A stretch of DNA of 48,261 nt. Origin: an uncultured Lachnospiraceae bacterium. GTDB lineage: Bacteria; Bacillota; Clostridia; Lachnospirales; Lachnospiraceae. The DNA lies in NCBI GenBank assembly GCA_947086895.1, contig CAMUAR010000027.1, positions 1-48,261 on the forward strand, in the 5' to 3' direction. The notes under the pieces were generated by a model. The model was given only the letters and a program-made list of their open reading frames with translations, ran no database searches and was not told the DNA's origin. A program made the position numbers and the translations under genes. Positions 22,579 to 31,317 of this stretch are shown here, piece by piece (positions within the stretch are counted from its first letter, which is position 1; each line of letters starts with the position of its first letter).

Positions 22579-25128
22579 CTATCTCGCTATTTTTACAAGA
22601 TAAGATGTCCTTCCAAGACCGTCCTCTTCCGATTCAAAAACAACTTCTCCAAGCCCTCTTAACAATTCCTCGTTAATCTCTTCGGAAAAATCGTTAGAGC
22701 TGGAAGCAGAATTATAAATCCGGCTGATCGTGTCATCATTCAAACATTTTCGCTCAGAAGAGCCAACGTAAATATACTCGATATTATATTTTTCAATAAG
22801 CTGCCTTACAGCCTCTTCCTCTTTGGAAAAATATATTGTCAATACATCGTTTCTTCGCTCATCGACAATTCTTGGAAATCCGGCTGTACCATCGCTGCGC
22901 CACAGCCATTCATGCGTCTGCCACCCAAGCACCGTCGGAAAGCCAGTCATCGCGGAAATTCTCTCGTAAAATGTGTAGCTTGCGCCCCAGCACTCTAACA
23001 CCACTGGTCTTCCTGTTAAATTTTCTTTCATCCACGCAATCGCCTCCGCGTCCTGTTTGTTCTCCTTTTCGAGAAACGCCGTCGCGTCAAGTCCTTTATA
23101 CCTGCTGCGGTCAATATCGCCAAACCAGCTGTTCACCGCATTTCCAAAATATCCAAGCGTTGTAAGAAAACACAGCGCCAGCATAATTCCCGCCGCCTTC
23201 TGAAAACTTGACCTTGCAAATAAAACAAGTTTTATCAAAATGTATGATATACAGATTCCAAACATAATATAGGACTGATATGTCAGCTTAAACATCGTAT
23301 TGGCTCGCTTGTAATCACCTTCATAAATATCCTTGACATAGATCCATTCCGGGATCATTACAAGTCCTATCGCGCACAAACCGATGGTAGCAATAAACAA
23401 ATCGGAAACCTGTAAACTCTCAATAAATTGAAATAGCTTGTTTTTCTCTGGCATAAATGATATCATGCCAGATTCCTTGTCTGCCTTTGCCATTTTCAGC
23501 GCTTCTGCATTTACTATGCGAGTTCCGTTTGACGCATACTTATATCCTGTAAGCAGCCCTGAACGATATGCGTCTGTGTAGCGATCCCACAAAAAAATCA
23601 CAATCAGCACAATCGGAAGTCCCCAGAGTACCGCAAGCTGCTGGATTGGCGTCCGGTAATAATTTAACCGGATCTGCGTTGAAATCTGGTCAAAGTTTAT
23701 TGTAAACGGCAGACATACAACTTTAGAAATAAAAAGCACAAGCACCGCCTGCAGCGCGGTCAATTTGATTGTATCTGTCGAAAACTGATAAATTACAGCG
23801 TTTGAAAATAAAATCACCGCTCCGGCAACTACAAAATAAATTGGAAAATCCCAAAAATTTGTTGTGTGAAACATACCGATAAAAAAGCCGAGCAAAAGTA
23901 TCATTGGATGAAATGCTTCACACAATATCGAATTGCGCTCAAATCTTCCTCCTGCCCGAAGTGCATCCATTTTTTCTTTCCGGTACAAAAGCCATGCAAA
24001 CAACATTGCAAGTACGGTCAGCACAAACATAATATTGATTACATGAGCATGCAAATCGCCAAGAATAAACGAATAGCTTGGAAATTCATGGATTGTTTTA
24101 TCCGATGTCGCCGGGTTGTATCCAATATAGCGCGTGGAATTTGGAAACCAGAATTTTTCTACTTCATCTTCTGGAAAACCTGCAAATCTCTGCAAAGCCG
24201 GAATAATATGGCGAAATAAAATAAAGTGCATATTGCCTGCCATAGAAACCGCAAGCCCTGCTATTGTTCCCGTCACTCCCGGCAGCATCGCGCGCATAAA
24301 AGGATGTACTTTTTTTGCCCGCTCCTTCGCATCCGCTGCCCCTTCGGTTCTCTTCTTTTTCCCAAAATCTTTTAAAAATGTTCTTATCAAATTATTTCCA
24401 AGCGAAAACGGCATAGAAAAACCAAATGCAGCCAAGGTCATAAGCATCAGATTATAACCGTACTCCACGCCTGAACCACACAGCTTTGTCATGTATGTGG
24501 CAATATACTGACCGACATAATAATAATTGATGTTTTTACCTGACATCCACAGATCTTCCGGCGGCATATAATCGCATCGATCCATAACTGCCATAAATCC
24601 GTAATCCATAAATTTCTCTGTCCCGTAAGCTTCCGGCTTAAATCCGCGCAGATAACACCAGATCACAAAAAACAAAAGAAATATTACCTCGGACTTTAAT
24701 GCTTCGAAAAGTTTCTTCTTGGTAATCCTGTAACCGCACGCTCTCACATACCAAGAATCCGGTTTTGTTTTCTGTAGATGTATTGTTACCACACATAAAG
24801 CGATGCCAATCAGCAAACATAAAACAGCGCAAATTCTGGAATTTAACACATTAAATTTCATAATATGCAGGGAGGAAAGATACCACATCAGCATACCAGC
24901 AAATGCAAGACCGATCGCTTTTGAAAAGATATATCCCCCGTCATGGAACCTGCCAAAAATCAGCCCTGTCACGGGATATGCAATAATCCCTAAACATAAC
25001 AGCACAAGCCACCATACAATCACCCTGCCAAAATCCGCTCCAAGCAAACTATTTCCAATACCGATAACTACGAAAAGCAACACCAGCAAAATCACATACC
25101 GCCGGATTGGTTCTGCCTTATCTTTCAT
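22579..25128 (-). CDS. DUF2298 (YYY-type) GT-C-like membrane protein
   Basis: An 849-aa polytopic protein with about 13 membrane helices and a soluble C-terminal domain (about 690-849). The namesake YYY is at residues 202-204 (NINYYYVGQYIATY). ILGDLHAHVINI near residue 365 is a second family hallmark. The arrangement (acidic first loop, many helices, soluble tail) is that of GT-C glycosyltransferases, which use polyprenyl-phosphate sugars on the outer membrane face; the biochemistry of DUF2298 is not established. The tail motif NIEYIYVGSSER resembles NNIRFIIVDYDNR in the 27083-29200 protein, so the two are probably related. It follows the GT2 gene by 81 bp and is last before a strong terminator. 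Confidence 0.8.
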   Translation of the reverse strand: MKDKAEPIRRYVILLVLLFVVIGIGNSLLGADFGRVIVWWLVLLCLGIIAYPVTGLIFGRFHDGGYIFSKAIGLAFAGMLMWYLSSLHIMKFNVLNSRICAVLCLLIGIALCVVTIHLQKTKPDSWYVRACGYRITKKKLFEALKSEVIFLLFFVIWCYLRGFKPEAYGTEKFMDYGFMAVMDRCDYMPPEDLWMSGKNINYYYVGQYIATYMTKLCGSGVEYGYNLMLMTLAAFGFSMPFSLGNNLIRTFLKDFGKKKRTEGAADAKERAKKVHPFMRAMLPGVTGTIAGLAVSMAGNMHFILFRHIIPALQRFAGFPEDEVEKFWFPNSTRYIGYNPATSDKTIHEFPSYSFILGDLHAHVINIMFVLTVLAMLFAWLLYRKEKMDALRAGGRFERNSILCEAFHPMILLLGFFIGMFHTTNFWDFPIYFVVAGAVILFSNAVIYQFSTDTIKLTALQAVLVLFISKVVCLPFTINFDQISTQIRLNYYRTPIQQLAVLWGLPIVLIVIFLWDRYTDAYRSGLLTGYKYASNGTRIVNAEALKMAKADKESGMISFMPEKNKLFQFIESLQVSDLFIATIGLCAIGLVMIPEWIYVKDIYEGDYKRANTMFKLTYQSYIMFGICISYILIKLVLFARSSFQKAAGIMLALCFLTTLGYFGNAVNSWFGDIDRSRYKGLDATAFLEKENKQDAEAIAWMKENLTGRPVVLECWGASYTFYERISAMTGFPTVLGWQTHEWLWRSDGTAGFPRIVDERRNDVLTIYFSKEEEAVRQLIEKYNIEYIYVGSSERKCLNDDTISRIYNSASSSNDFSEEINEELLRGLGEVVFESEEDGLGRTSYLVKIAR

Positions 25129-25209
25129 TGTTATATCCCTTTCCTATTTTGTTACAATCTTTATCATCCATCCACCGCTTGACTTGTTTTTTCTCTTAAA
25201 AACAGCAGA

Positions 25210-25920
25210 TCACACTTTCATACAGCGGTTGATTGTCCGAAAATCTTTTAACGCCTGCCATCCGATTTTAAAAATCTTTTTTAAATTGATCGAATTCACT
25301 CCTCCCTGCCTTGGCCGAAAAGTAATCGGCAAGTATAAAACAGGCTGCTTTTTCTTTGCATAAATAACAGAAAGGATTACATTGGAAAGATTAAAATCTT
25401 TTGGAACAAGACCAAGGTTTTCCTTTAATGTTTTTGCCTCCATCAATCGAAACGGCGTATTTGCATCGGTCACGGTCACATGAAAACACAGACGGCATAC
25501 AAGCTTTAATGTCTTTGTGACAAAAACGCGCGAAAAACCATCCTGTCTGCCCTTTCGATGCCCGATCACCATCGCATAATCGGCGCGCTTTTGCCAGAAA
25601 TCCCAGAACTCTTTCGGCAGAGTCTGCCCGTCGGAATCCGTCTGAAATACATAATCCGCGCCTGCCTTCAGCGCGTAGTGATAACCGTAAAGCACAGTTG
25701 CGCCATGTCCCTGATTTCTCTTTGTCACCGGTATAAACATCGGCAGTTCTTTTGCCAGCGCTTCCATTCGCGCAAAGGTGGAATCTTTGCTTCCATCGTC
25801 AATAATCACAAGCCTGCTTTCCCCTCCAACCTTTTCAACAACCGAGTACCAATCACGAATTACCTGCTCAATGTTTGCTTCCTCGTTATATGCGGGTATT
25901 ACAATATAAAGTTTATCCAT
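25210..25920 (-). CDS. GT2 glycosyltransferase, dolichol/undecaprenyl-phosphate sugar synthase type
   Basis: A 236-aa inverting GT-A enzyme. MDKLYIVIPAYNEEANI, RLVIIDDGSKD, the NQGHGATVLYGYHYALKAGADYVFQTDSDGQ block and a short C-terminus without membrane helices resemble Dpm1-like enzymes, which load a sugar from a nucleotide donor onto polyprenyl phosphate at the inner membrane face. The start at 25920 follows GGGGGATGAC; the longer frame overlaps glf and is rejected. It begins 10 bp after glf, so the two are co-translated. A role of loading galactofuranose is suggested by context only; the donor could be another sugar. Confidence 0.88.
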   Translation of the reverse strand: MDKLYIVIPAYNEEANIEQVIRDWYSVVEKVGGESRLVIIDDGSKDSTFARMEALAKELPMFIPVTKRNQGHGATVLYGYHYALKAGADYVFQTDSDGQTLPKEFWDFWQKRADYAMVIGHRKGRQDGFSRVFVTKTLKLVCRLCFHVTVTDANTPFRLMEAKTLKENLGLVPKDFNLSNVILSVIYAKKKQPVLYLPITFRPRQGGVNSINLKKIFKIGWQALKDFRTINRCMKV

Positions 25921-25930
25921 GTCATCCCCC

Positions 25931-27022
25931 TTATCGCAGCTTTTCTTCGTATAAATCAAGCGCGCGGCGCACAGCAGCATCCATATTATAATAGCGGTAC
26001 TCTGCCAGCCTGCCAAGGAAATACACGTTCTTTTCTTTTTTCATCTCCTCTTGATATAACGCAAACTGCGCCTTACAATCCGGGGTTGGAAACGGATAGT
26101 ACGGCTCGTCTCCCTCGCCTGGAAATTCCTTTAAAATCGTTGTTTTTTTGTTCTCCTGCCACGTCATTTTCTTAAATTCGGTAATACGTGTGTAATCATA
26201 ATCATTTGGATAATTGACAACTGGAGCATCCTGATAAGACTCGCAATCATGCGTCTCAAATACAAACCCGACGCTTCGATATTTCAGCTTTCCATGCTTA
26301 TAATGAAAGTACTCATCCGCTGGACCCGTGTAAATCAATGTATCATAAGTAATATCATCCCGAATTTCCTCAAAATCCGTGTTTAAAAGCAGCTTAATTT
26401 TATCGCTGTCTGCCATTGATTCACACATTTTTGTATAACCATAGCGCGGCATTCCCTGATACTTATCTGTAAAATAGCGCGTGTCACGGTTAAATCGCAG
26501 TGGAATTCTTGAAATTACAGAAGTATCGATCTCTGCCGGATCTATGCCCCATTGCTTTTTTGTGTAACTCTCAAAAAATTTCTGATAAATTTCTTCTCCA
26601 ACTTTGGACAGAGCCACATCCCTGCTTGTCTTGATCTCCTCGATCGGAACTGCTCTTTCAGCGATAAACTGTTTCATTTCATCCGGGGTCATCGAACAAT
26701 GATAAAGTTTATTGATGGTTTCAAGCGTGATTGGCATTGGAATAGGATTGCCGTCAACCATCGTTAAAACTCTGTGCCAAAAATCATTCCACTTTGTAAA
26801 ACGGCTGAGATATTTATAAACTTCTCGATCGTTTGTATGAAAAATATGTGGTCCATAATTGTGGATCAAAATACCGTCGTCATTGTAAGAATCATAGACG
26901 TTTCCTCCAATATGCCCGCGCTTCTCCACAACAAGTACCTTCTCGCCCTTCTCGCTGGCAATTCTCTCCGCGATCGTTAAACCGGCAAGCCCAGCTCCTA
27001 CTACTACATATTTAAAATGCAT
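25931..27022 (-). CDS. glf: UDP-galactopyranose mutase
   Basis: A 363-aa flavoprotein converting UDP-galactopyranose to UDP-galactofuranose. The FAD-binding start YVVVGAGLAGLTIAERIA, VEKRGHIGGN, the GPHIFHT segment, the FNRDTRYF region and the C-terminal YFLGRLAEYRYYNMD are all typical, including the conserved Arg that binds the substrate. The start at 27022 follows AAGGAG; the ATG 21 nt upstream has no SD. Length matches bacterial Glf (about 365-390). It lies between two membrane proteins and a GT2, marking the locus as furanose glycan synthesis. Confidence 0.96.
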   Translation of the reverse strand: MHFKYVVVGAGLAGLTIAERIASEKGEKVLVVEKRGHIGGNVYDSYNDDGILIHNYGPHIFHTNDREVYKYLSRFTKWNDFWHRVLTMVDGNPIPMPITLETINKLYHCSMTPDEMKQFIAERAVPIEEIKTSRDVALSKVGEEIYQKFFESYTKKQWGIDPAEIDTSVISRIPLRFNRDTRYFTDKYQGMPRYGYTKMCESMADSDKIKLLLNTDFEEIRDDITYDTLIYTGPADEYFHYKHGKLKYRSVGFVFETHDCESYQDAPVVNYPNDYDYTRITEFKKMTWQENKKTTILKEFPGEGDEPYYPFPTPDCKAQFALYQEEMKKEKNVYFLGRLAEYRYYNMDAAVRRALDLYEEKLR

Positions 27023-27082
27023 TGTTCCAATTTCTCCTTCCATGAAAAACCAAAAATAAAATTTTGTCCGCCTTGCATCAAA

Positions 27083-29200
27083 CTACTTTACTGGCATCGC
27101 CGTATCATAGATTGTTGTTCTCTGGTCGCCTTCCCCCTGCGAGTACACTGCGAGAAATGTTCTTTCAATAATATCTTCTCTCACTTCGTACTCCATGGAA
27201 ACCCGGTTGTCATAGTCCACAATAATAAAGCGGATATTGTTCTGTTCTACAAGCGTGCGCAGCTGTTCCGGGCTGTCCGCCTCATACATTTCCCTCACCA
27301 TAATATCACGCAGCTCTGTGTCATAACCTGCCGACCAAGCAAAATACTGCCATCCGTCAAACAACATTGCCCCCCCAAGCACCACATTGTTCAGCGCGTA
27401 ATTTGATGTAAGGAAAATATCCTGCGCAGTCGCATTCTCTCGAATCCACGCAGTCAGCTCATCCTCCATGCTGAAACGAAGATTGTTTTTCGTTTCATTT
27501 CGGTTGAGTACAATAATGTATTCAAACGCCCCAGTAACGGTAAGAACCGCCGCAAGGAACACTGCGGCAACACGAACTGCGGCTCTTTTTTTCTCCCATA
27601 AAAGTACAAGTCCCAGCGCCGCCGGAATACAAAACAGCATCAGAGAAACCATGATATATTTGTGATTTACCGTTACATCCGGCGTTAAAGATATATAAAA
27701 TGAAAATACAAACGGCATGGAGAATGCGAGAATAACACAGCGTTTCACGGCGTCCGAAACAGCAAACACAGCAGCCACCAAAAACAGCACAAACCCAGTC
27801 AGCCGAAAAATATAGTCAAGCACGCCAAACGCCGTTCTGTTTTCTGCGATAAAGCCATAATATATAGAAGCGGACACCGCGCTTCCCTCAATAAAAAAAG
27901 AACTTTGCAGCACGGACAAAACCACGGAGATCACAGCGGCAATGAAAAATTCCAGCCGCCGATCCGAAACAATGGCAAGCACAAATAAAACAAGAAGCGC
28001 CGCAATGGTAACTGCTCCGTTCCAAAACGCCAAAAGCCCTAAAATAAGACCAATCCCCACTGCCCTCTTTAACCCAAAGGCTCCCTCGATAAACCAGCCT
28101 TCTTTATAAAACAAACTGTGATCAAAGAAAAAACGGATATGTCCTATGATAAAACGCACTAAATTTACAAATCCATCTTCCTTTGTTTTGCCCGCCTTTG
28201 CGATTGTGATATCTCTTCCCTCCCACCACTCACTTTTCAGCCTGGAAACAGCGCGGTACAAAAGCGGAAGAAAAGCCAGTACAGCGAGAAGAAGAACCCC
28301 TAGCGAAAATGCAAAATGCCGCTGATTGCAATACACGTTCAGGTTCCACAATCCCCAATCTTCATGTGTCGAATACCCGATAAACTCCGAGTGTTCAAAC
28401 AGAGCATCTTTTATGCTCACTTCACTTGGAAGTTCCGCCAGATACCGGAACACACTTGGCGACGAGCGAAATGCAAACAGCAGACACGCCAAAAAACCAA
28501 CGGCTCTTTTTCCGGTAAGTTTCGCGCCAAGCACGTAGAGCAGGGAAAATGTAGAAACAAATCCAATAAGGCTTGGTATATTAAATGCAAAATCCAGTCT
28601 CATTCCCAAATATTCCAGATTCCCCGCCAAAAACTGAAACATAAAATGATACTTAATATCTTCCCCCGCAAAATGCGAATAGGAAGTCGGAAAATTATTT
28701 CCGCTGGAAAAAGAACGAATCATTCCAAGATGCGGCGAAAAATCACTGAACACGGACAAGCCGACATACAATGTATTGTCCTCAATACGAAATGTTGTCC
28801 AGAACAATCGAATCGACAAATATAAAACAAGTGCCAGAAAAAGGACTTCCCACTTTGAAAACAAAAGTTCCTTCTTCTTCAGGCGCACGATTTTTTTTGC
28901 CGTTACTCCCTGAAGATAGAGAACTACCCCGCCTGTAAAAAACAAAATCATACAGACAATGTTTGCAATTCTCATCCCATGTTCTGCATTTCGCAGCAAA
29001 TACGCCAGAATATAAACACACCATGTCATTGGTATCACGCCTGTATAGACCCACGCTGGCACCAAAACGAAGAGACGGCTGATCTTAAGCTGCTGACCGC
29101 AATAACTTTTTGCTGTCACCCCGCCAAGTTCTGGAAAAAGCCTGCTGCATACGGCGCTTCCAAAAAATATTGCAATGAACAGATACACTGCCCCTATCAT
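27083..29200 (-). CDS. GT-C-like polytopic membrane protein with soluble C-terminal domain
   Basis: A 705-aa protein with about 13 predicted helices. An early extracytoplasmic loop contains Asp residues (SVFSDFSPHLGMIRSF), followed by YHFMFQFLAGNLEYLG. A soluble tail (about 575-705) includes WIRENATAQDIFLTSN and LFDGWQYFAWSAGYD. This is the GT-C layout of extracytoplasmic glycosyltransferases. It has no name-able family by eye but parallels the DUF2298 protein in layout and tail. Its SD (AAGGAG) overlaps the stop codon of the AAA+ gene upstream, so the two are coupled. Sugar transfer is inferred from the neighbours. Confidence 0.72.
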   Translation of the reverse strand: MIGAVYLFIAIFFGSAVCSRLFPELGGVTAKSYCGQQLKISRLFVLVPAWVYTGVIPMTWCVYILAYLLRNAEHGMRIANIVCMILFFTGGVVLYLQGVTAKKIVRLKKKELLFSKWEVLFLALVLYLSIRLFWTTFRIEDNTLYVGLSVFSDFSPHLGMIRSFSSGNNFPTSYSHFAGEDIKYHFMFQFLAGNLEYLGMRLDFAFNIPSLIGFVSTFSLLYVLGAKLTGKRAVGFLACLLFAFRSSPSVFRYLAELPSEVSIKDALFEHSEFIGYSTHEDWGLWNLNVYCNQRHFAFSLGVLLLAVLAFLPLLYRAVSRLKSEWWEGRDITIAKAGKTKEDGFVNLVRFIIGHIRFFFDHSLFYKEGWFIEGAFGLKRAVGIGLILGLLAFWNGAVTIAALLVLFVLAIVSDRRLEFFIAAVISVVLSVLQSSFFIEGSAVSASIYYGFIAENRTAFGVLDYIFRLTGFVLFLVAAVFAVSDAVKRCVILAFSMPFVFSFYISLTPDVTVNHKYIMVSLMLFCIPAALGLVLLWEKKRAAVRVAAVFLAAVLTVTGAFEYIIVLNRNETKNNLRFSMEDELTAWIRENATAQDIFLTSNYALNNVVLGGAMLFDGWQYFAWSAGYDTELRDIMVREMYEADSPEQLRTLVEQNNIRFIIVDYDNRVSMEYEVREDIIERTFLAVYSQGEGDQRTTIYDTAMPVK

Positions 29201-29216
29201 AGCTTGTCCAATCTCC

Positions 29217-31178
29217 TTACTGTATAAAACTCAAGTCCTCCGGCAAAATCTCCGACAACTGCTGCCTTGTCGGCATTCTGTAGCCAACGACTCTGTTCGC
29301 CTGCGCAGATACCATTCTCTCAAATAAATTTCGTATCCCGCGGGCATTTCCAAGCTTTTCTTTTTCTGTTTCCTTCATTGTCAAAAGATACTCTTCTACA
29401 ATGTTATCCACACCGTCTGCAAGCGTAAAACCAGATTTTTCAGCCATTCGGTCAAGAATCATCAAAAGTTCCTTGTCGCTGTAATCAGGAAATTCAATAA
29501 ATTTATTAAATCGAGATACCAGCCCGGTATTGGACTTTAAAAATTGTTCCATCTCATAAGTGTAGCCTGCAACAATAACAACAAGATCATCCCGGTAATC
29601 TTCCATCAATTTCACTAAGGTGTCAATTGCCTCCGTGCCGAAATCATTTCCTCCAACAGCATTTGAAAGGGTATAAGCCTCGTCAATAAATAAAATTCCG
29701 CCTTTTGCCTTATCCACAACTTCTTTCACTTTAATCGCAGTCTGACCGACATAGCCGGCAACAAGCCCAGCGCGGTCAATTTCTGTAATTGTACCTTTGC
29801 TTAAAACTCCAAGTTCGCGGTAGATCTGACCAATCAGACGGGCAACTGTCGTTTTTCCAGTTCCCGGATTCCCCGTAAATACCATATGATACGACATTGG
29901 CATCCCCGGCAGGTGATAAGCTTCCCGCATTTTACGGACACGGATCAGGTTGATTAAGGAGTTGATCTCCATCTTTACGCCATCAAGCCCAACAAGCTCT
30001 TTTAGCTGACCAACCAGCTTCTCCACCTTGCAGCCCTGATCTTTTGTGTTCGTCTCCTTATTATCTACACCTTGATCTTTCTGTAAAACAAAACGATCGG
30101 TGTTATCCGCTTCTTTTTGATCTTCTTTGTTATTCTCAAAATCGTTTTCTTCTAAAACAGGATTATTTTCTGTATCGTCCAAACTCTTTTGATAGTCTTC
30201 CAGGTTGTAAAACTCCTTTTGCTGGATAAAATCAATATTTTCGCTGTCTGAACTTTTTTCTTGGACAATATCACTTCCTATGTCTTCTGTCTCTTTGTCG
30301 AATTCTGTCAAATTATCTTCTTTTTTCAATACATCTTCCAGAATGCTGCTGTCTATAGTATCCTCCTTTGGCAAATCCCACCAGCTTTCTGGTTCTGAAT
30401 ATTCCTGCTGTTCATTTTCTTTTTGTATCTTTTGTTCCGAATTTTCTGCATTCCAATTTTGATTTTCTGATATTTCCTTACGGGATTGTGTATCTGCTGG
30501 CGGGATACTTTCTACCTTGTTTTTTTGCTTGCGCTCCTCAATAAACAGAGCTTCTTTTTTGTATCGTGCAAAATCATCGCCAGCTCTTTTTAACTGTTCG
30601 GTGTTGCTCTCCAGTTCCCCCATACAAATCTTTCTGAAAATATACTTTTCATCTACACATACGCCTCTTGTGTTTGCATTTTGTATAAACACCTGGATGC
30701 GCCCGTAATATTCACGAATATATCTTGTCATCGCAGCGTCTGTTCGATGGTTTAGATAGGTCATCGAAAAAAGAATATTGAGCAGCGCGTCAAAAAAAAG
30801 CCCTGTCATACTGCTGTGCTTTTCTACATCCCGCAGACTGCAAAGCTGCAGAAGAATCGGCGGCGCCAGCATCATGCGCTTTGCCTCAATCTCATTTTCC
30901 TTTGTAATTCCATTATCAATATTGATCTTTAACGGATTTACAACATCCAGATGCGCAATCATACAAACGGTTTCCTTATCATAAGCATGAATATACGCTG
31001 CAAGCTGTACCATCATCGCTTGGACATACAGCGCCATAAATTCATGAATATGCCGTTTTAATACGGTTTCTGGGTGCTGCCAATACCCCTCATCTTCAAG
31101 AATATAACAGTAATGCATCAGCAGCCGATAATTCTCTCTTGTAATATTATAAAGTTTTTCGTTTGGATACTTATGCAC
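29217..31178 (-). CDS. CbbX/SpoVK-type AAA+ ATPase with long N-terminal region and acidic linker
   Basis: A 653-aa protein. The C-terminal 270 residues form one AAA+ module: Walker A FTGNPGTGKTTVARL, GYVGQTAIKVKEVVDKA, Walker B GGILFIDEAYTL, sensor region VVIVAGYTYEMEQFLKSN and arginine-finger LVSRFN. This is the SpoVK/CbbX/EccA group. An N-terminal helical domain (about 1-215) is unassigned. Residues about 220-390 are a Glu/Asp/Gln/Asn-rich linker, predicted disordered. The likely start is GTG at 31178, behind TTGGGAG; a longer TTG start at 31214 is less likely. It heads the glycosylation cluster with only 16 bp to the GT-C gene. A remodelling role for that system or for sporulation is inference. 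Confidence 0.85.
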   Translation of the reverse strand: MHKYPNEKLYNITRENYRLLMHYCYILEDEGYWQHPETVLKRHIHEFMALYVQAMMVQLAAYIHAYDKETVCMIAHLDVVNPLKINIDNGITKENEIEAKRMMLAPPILLQLCSLRDVEKHSSMTGLFFDALLNILFSMTYLNHRTDAAMTRYIREYYGRIQVFIQNANTRGVCVDEKYIFRKICMGELESNTEQLKRAGDDFARYKKEALFIEERKQKNKVESIPPADTQSRKEISENQNWNAENSEQKIQKENEQQEYSEPESWWDLPKEDTIDSSILEDVLKKEDNLTEFDKETEDIGSDIVQEKSSDSENIDFIQQKEFYNLEDYQKSLDDTENNPVLEENDFENNKEDQKEADNTDRFVLQKDQGVDNKETNTKDQGCKVEKLVGQLKELVGLDGVKMEINSLINLIRVRKMREAYHLPGMPMSYHMVFTGNPGTGKTTVARLIGQIYRELGVLSKGTITEIDRAGLVAGYVGQTAIKVKEVVDKAKGGILFIDEAYTLSNAVGGNDFGTEAIDTLVKLMEDYRDDLVVIVAGYTYEMEQFLKSNTGLVSRFNKFIEFPDYSDKELLMILDRMAEKSGFTLADGVDNIVEEYLLTMKETEKEKLGNARGIRNLFERMVSAQANRVVGYRMPTRQQLSEILPEDLSFIQ

Positions 31179-31232
31179 CGTTTTTTCATCTCCCAAATCA
31201 CAAAAGCAAAACAACGCTGTTTTCCACCTGAT

Positions 31233-31261
31233 ATACTACCACACTTTCCATTTTATTGAAA
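31233..31261 (-). promoter_or_regulatory. Promoter for the AAA+ gene and glycosylation cluster
   Basis: On the minus strand, TTTCAA (31261-31256), a 17-nt spacer and TAGTAT (31238-31233), in the A/T-rich gap between recG and the AAA+ gene. Confidence 0.6.
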
Positions 31262-31317
31262 GCTTTTTATTAAAACAACTTTTTATAAAATTATTTTTTA
31301 ATCAAATATAAACTATT

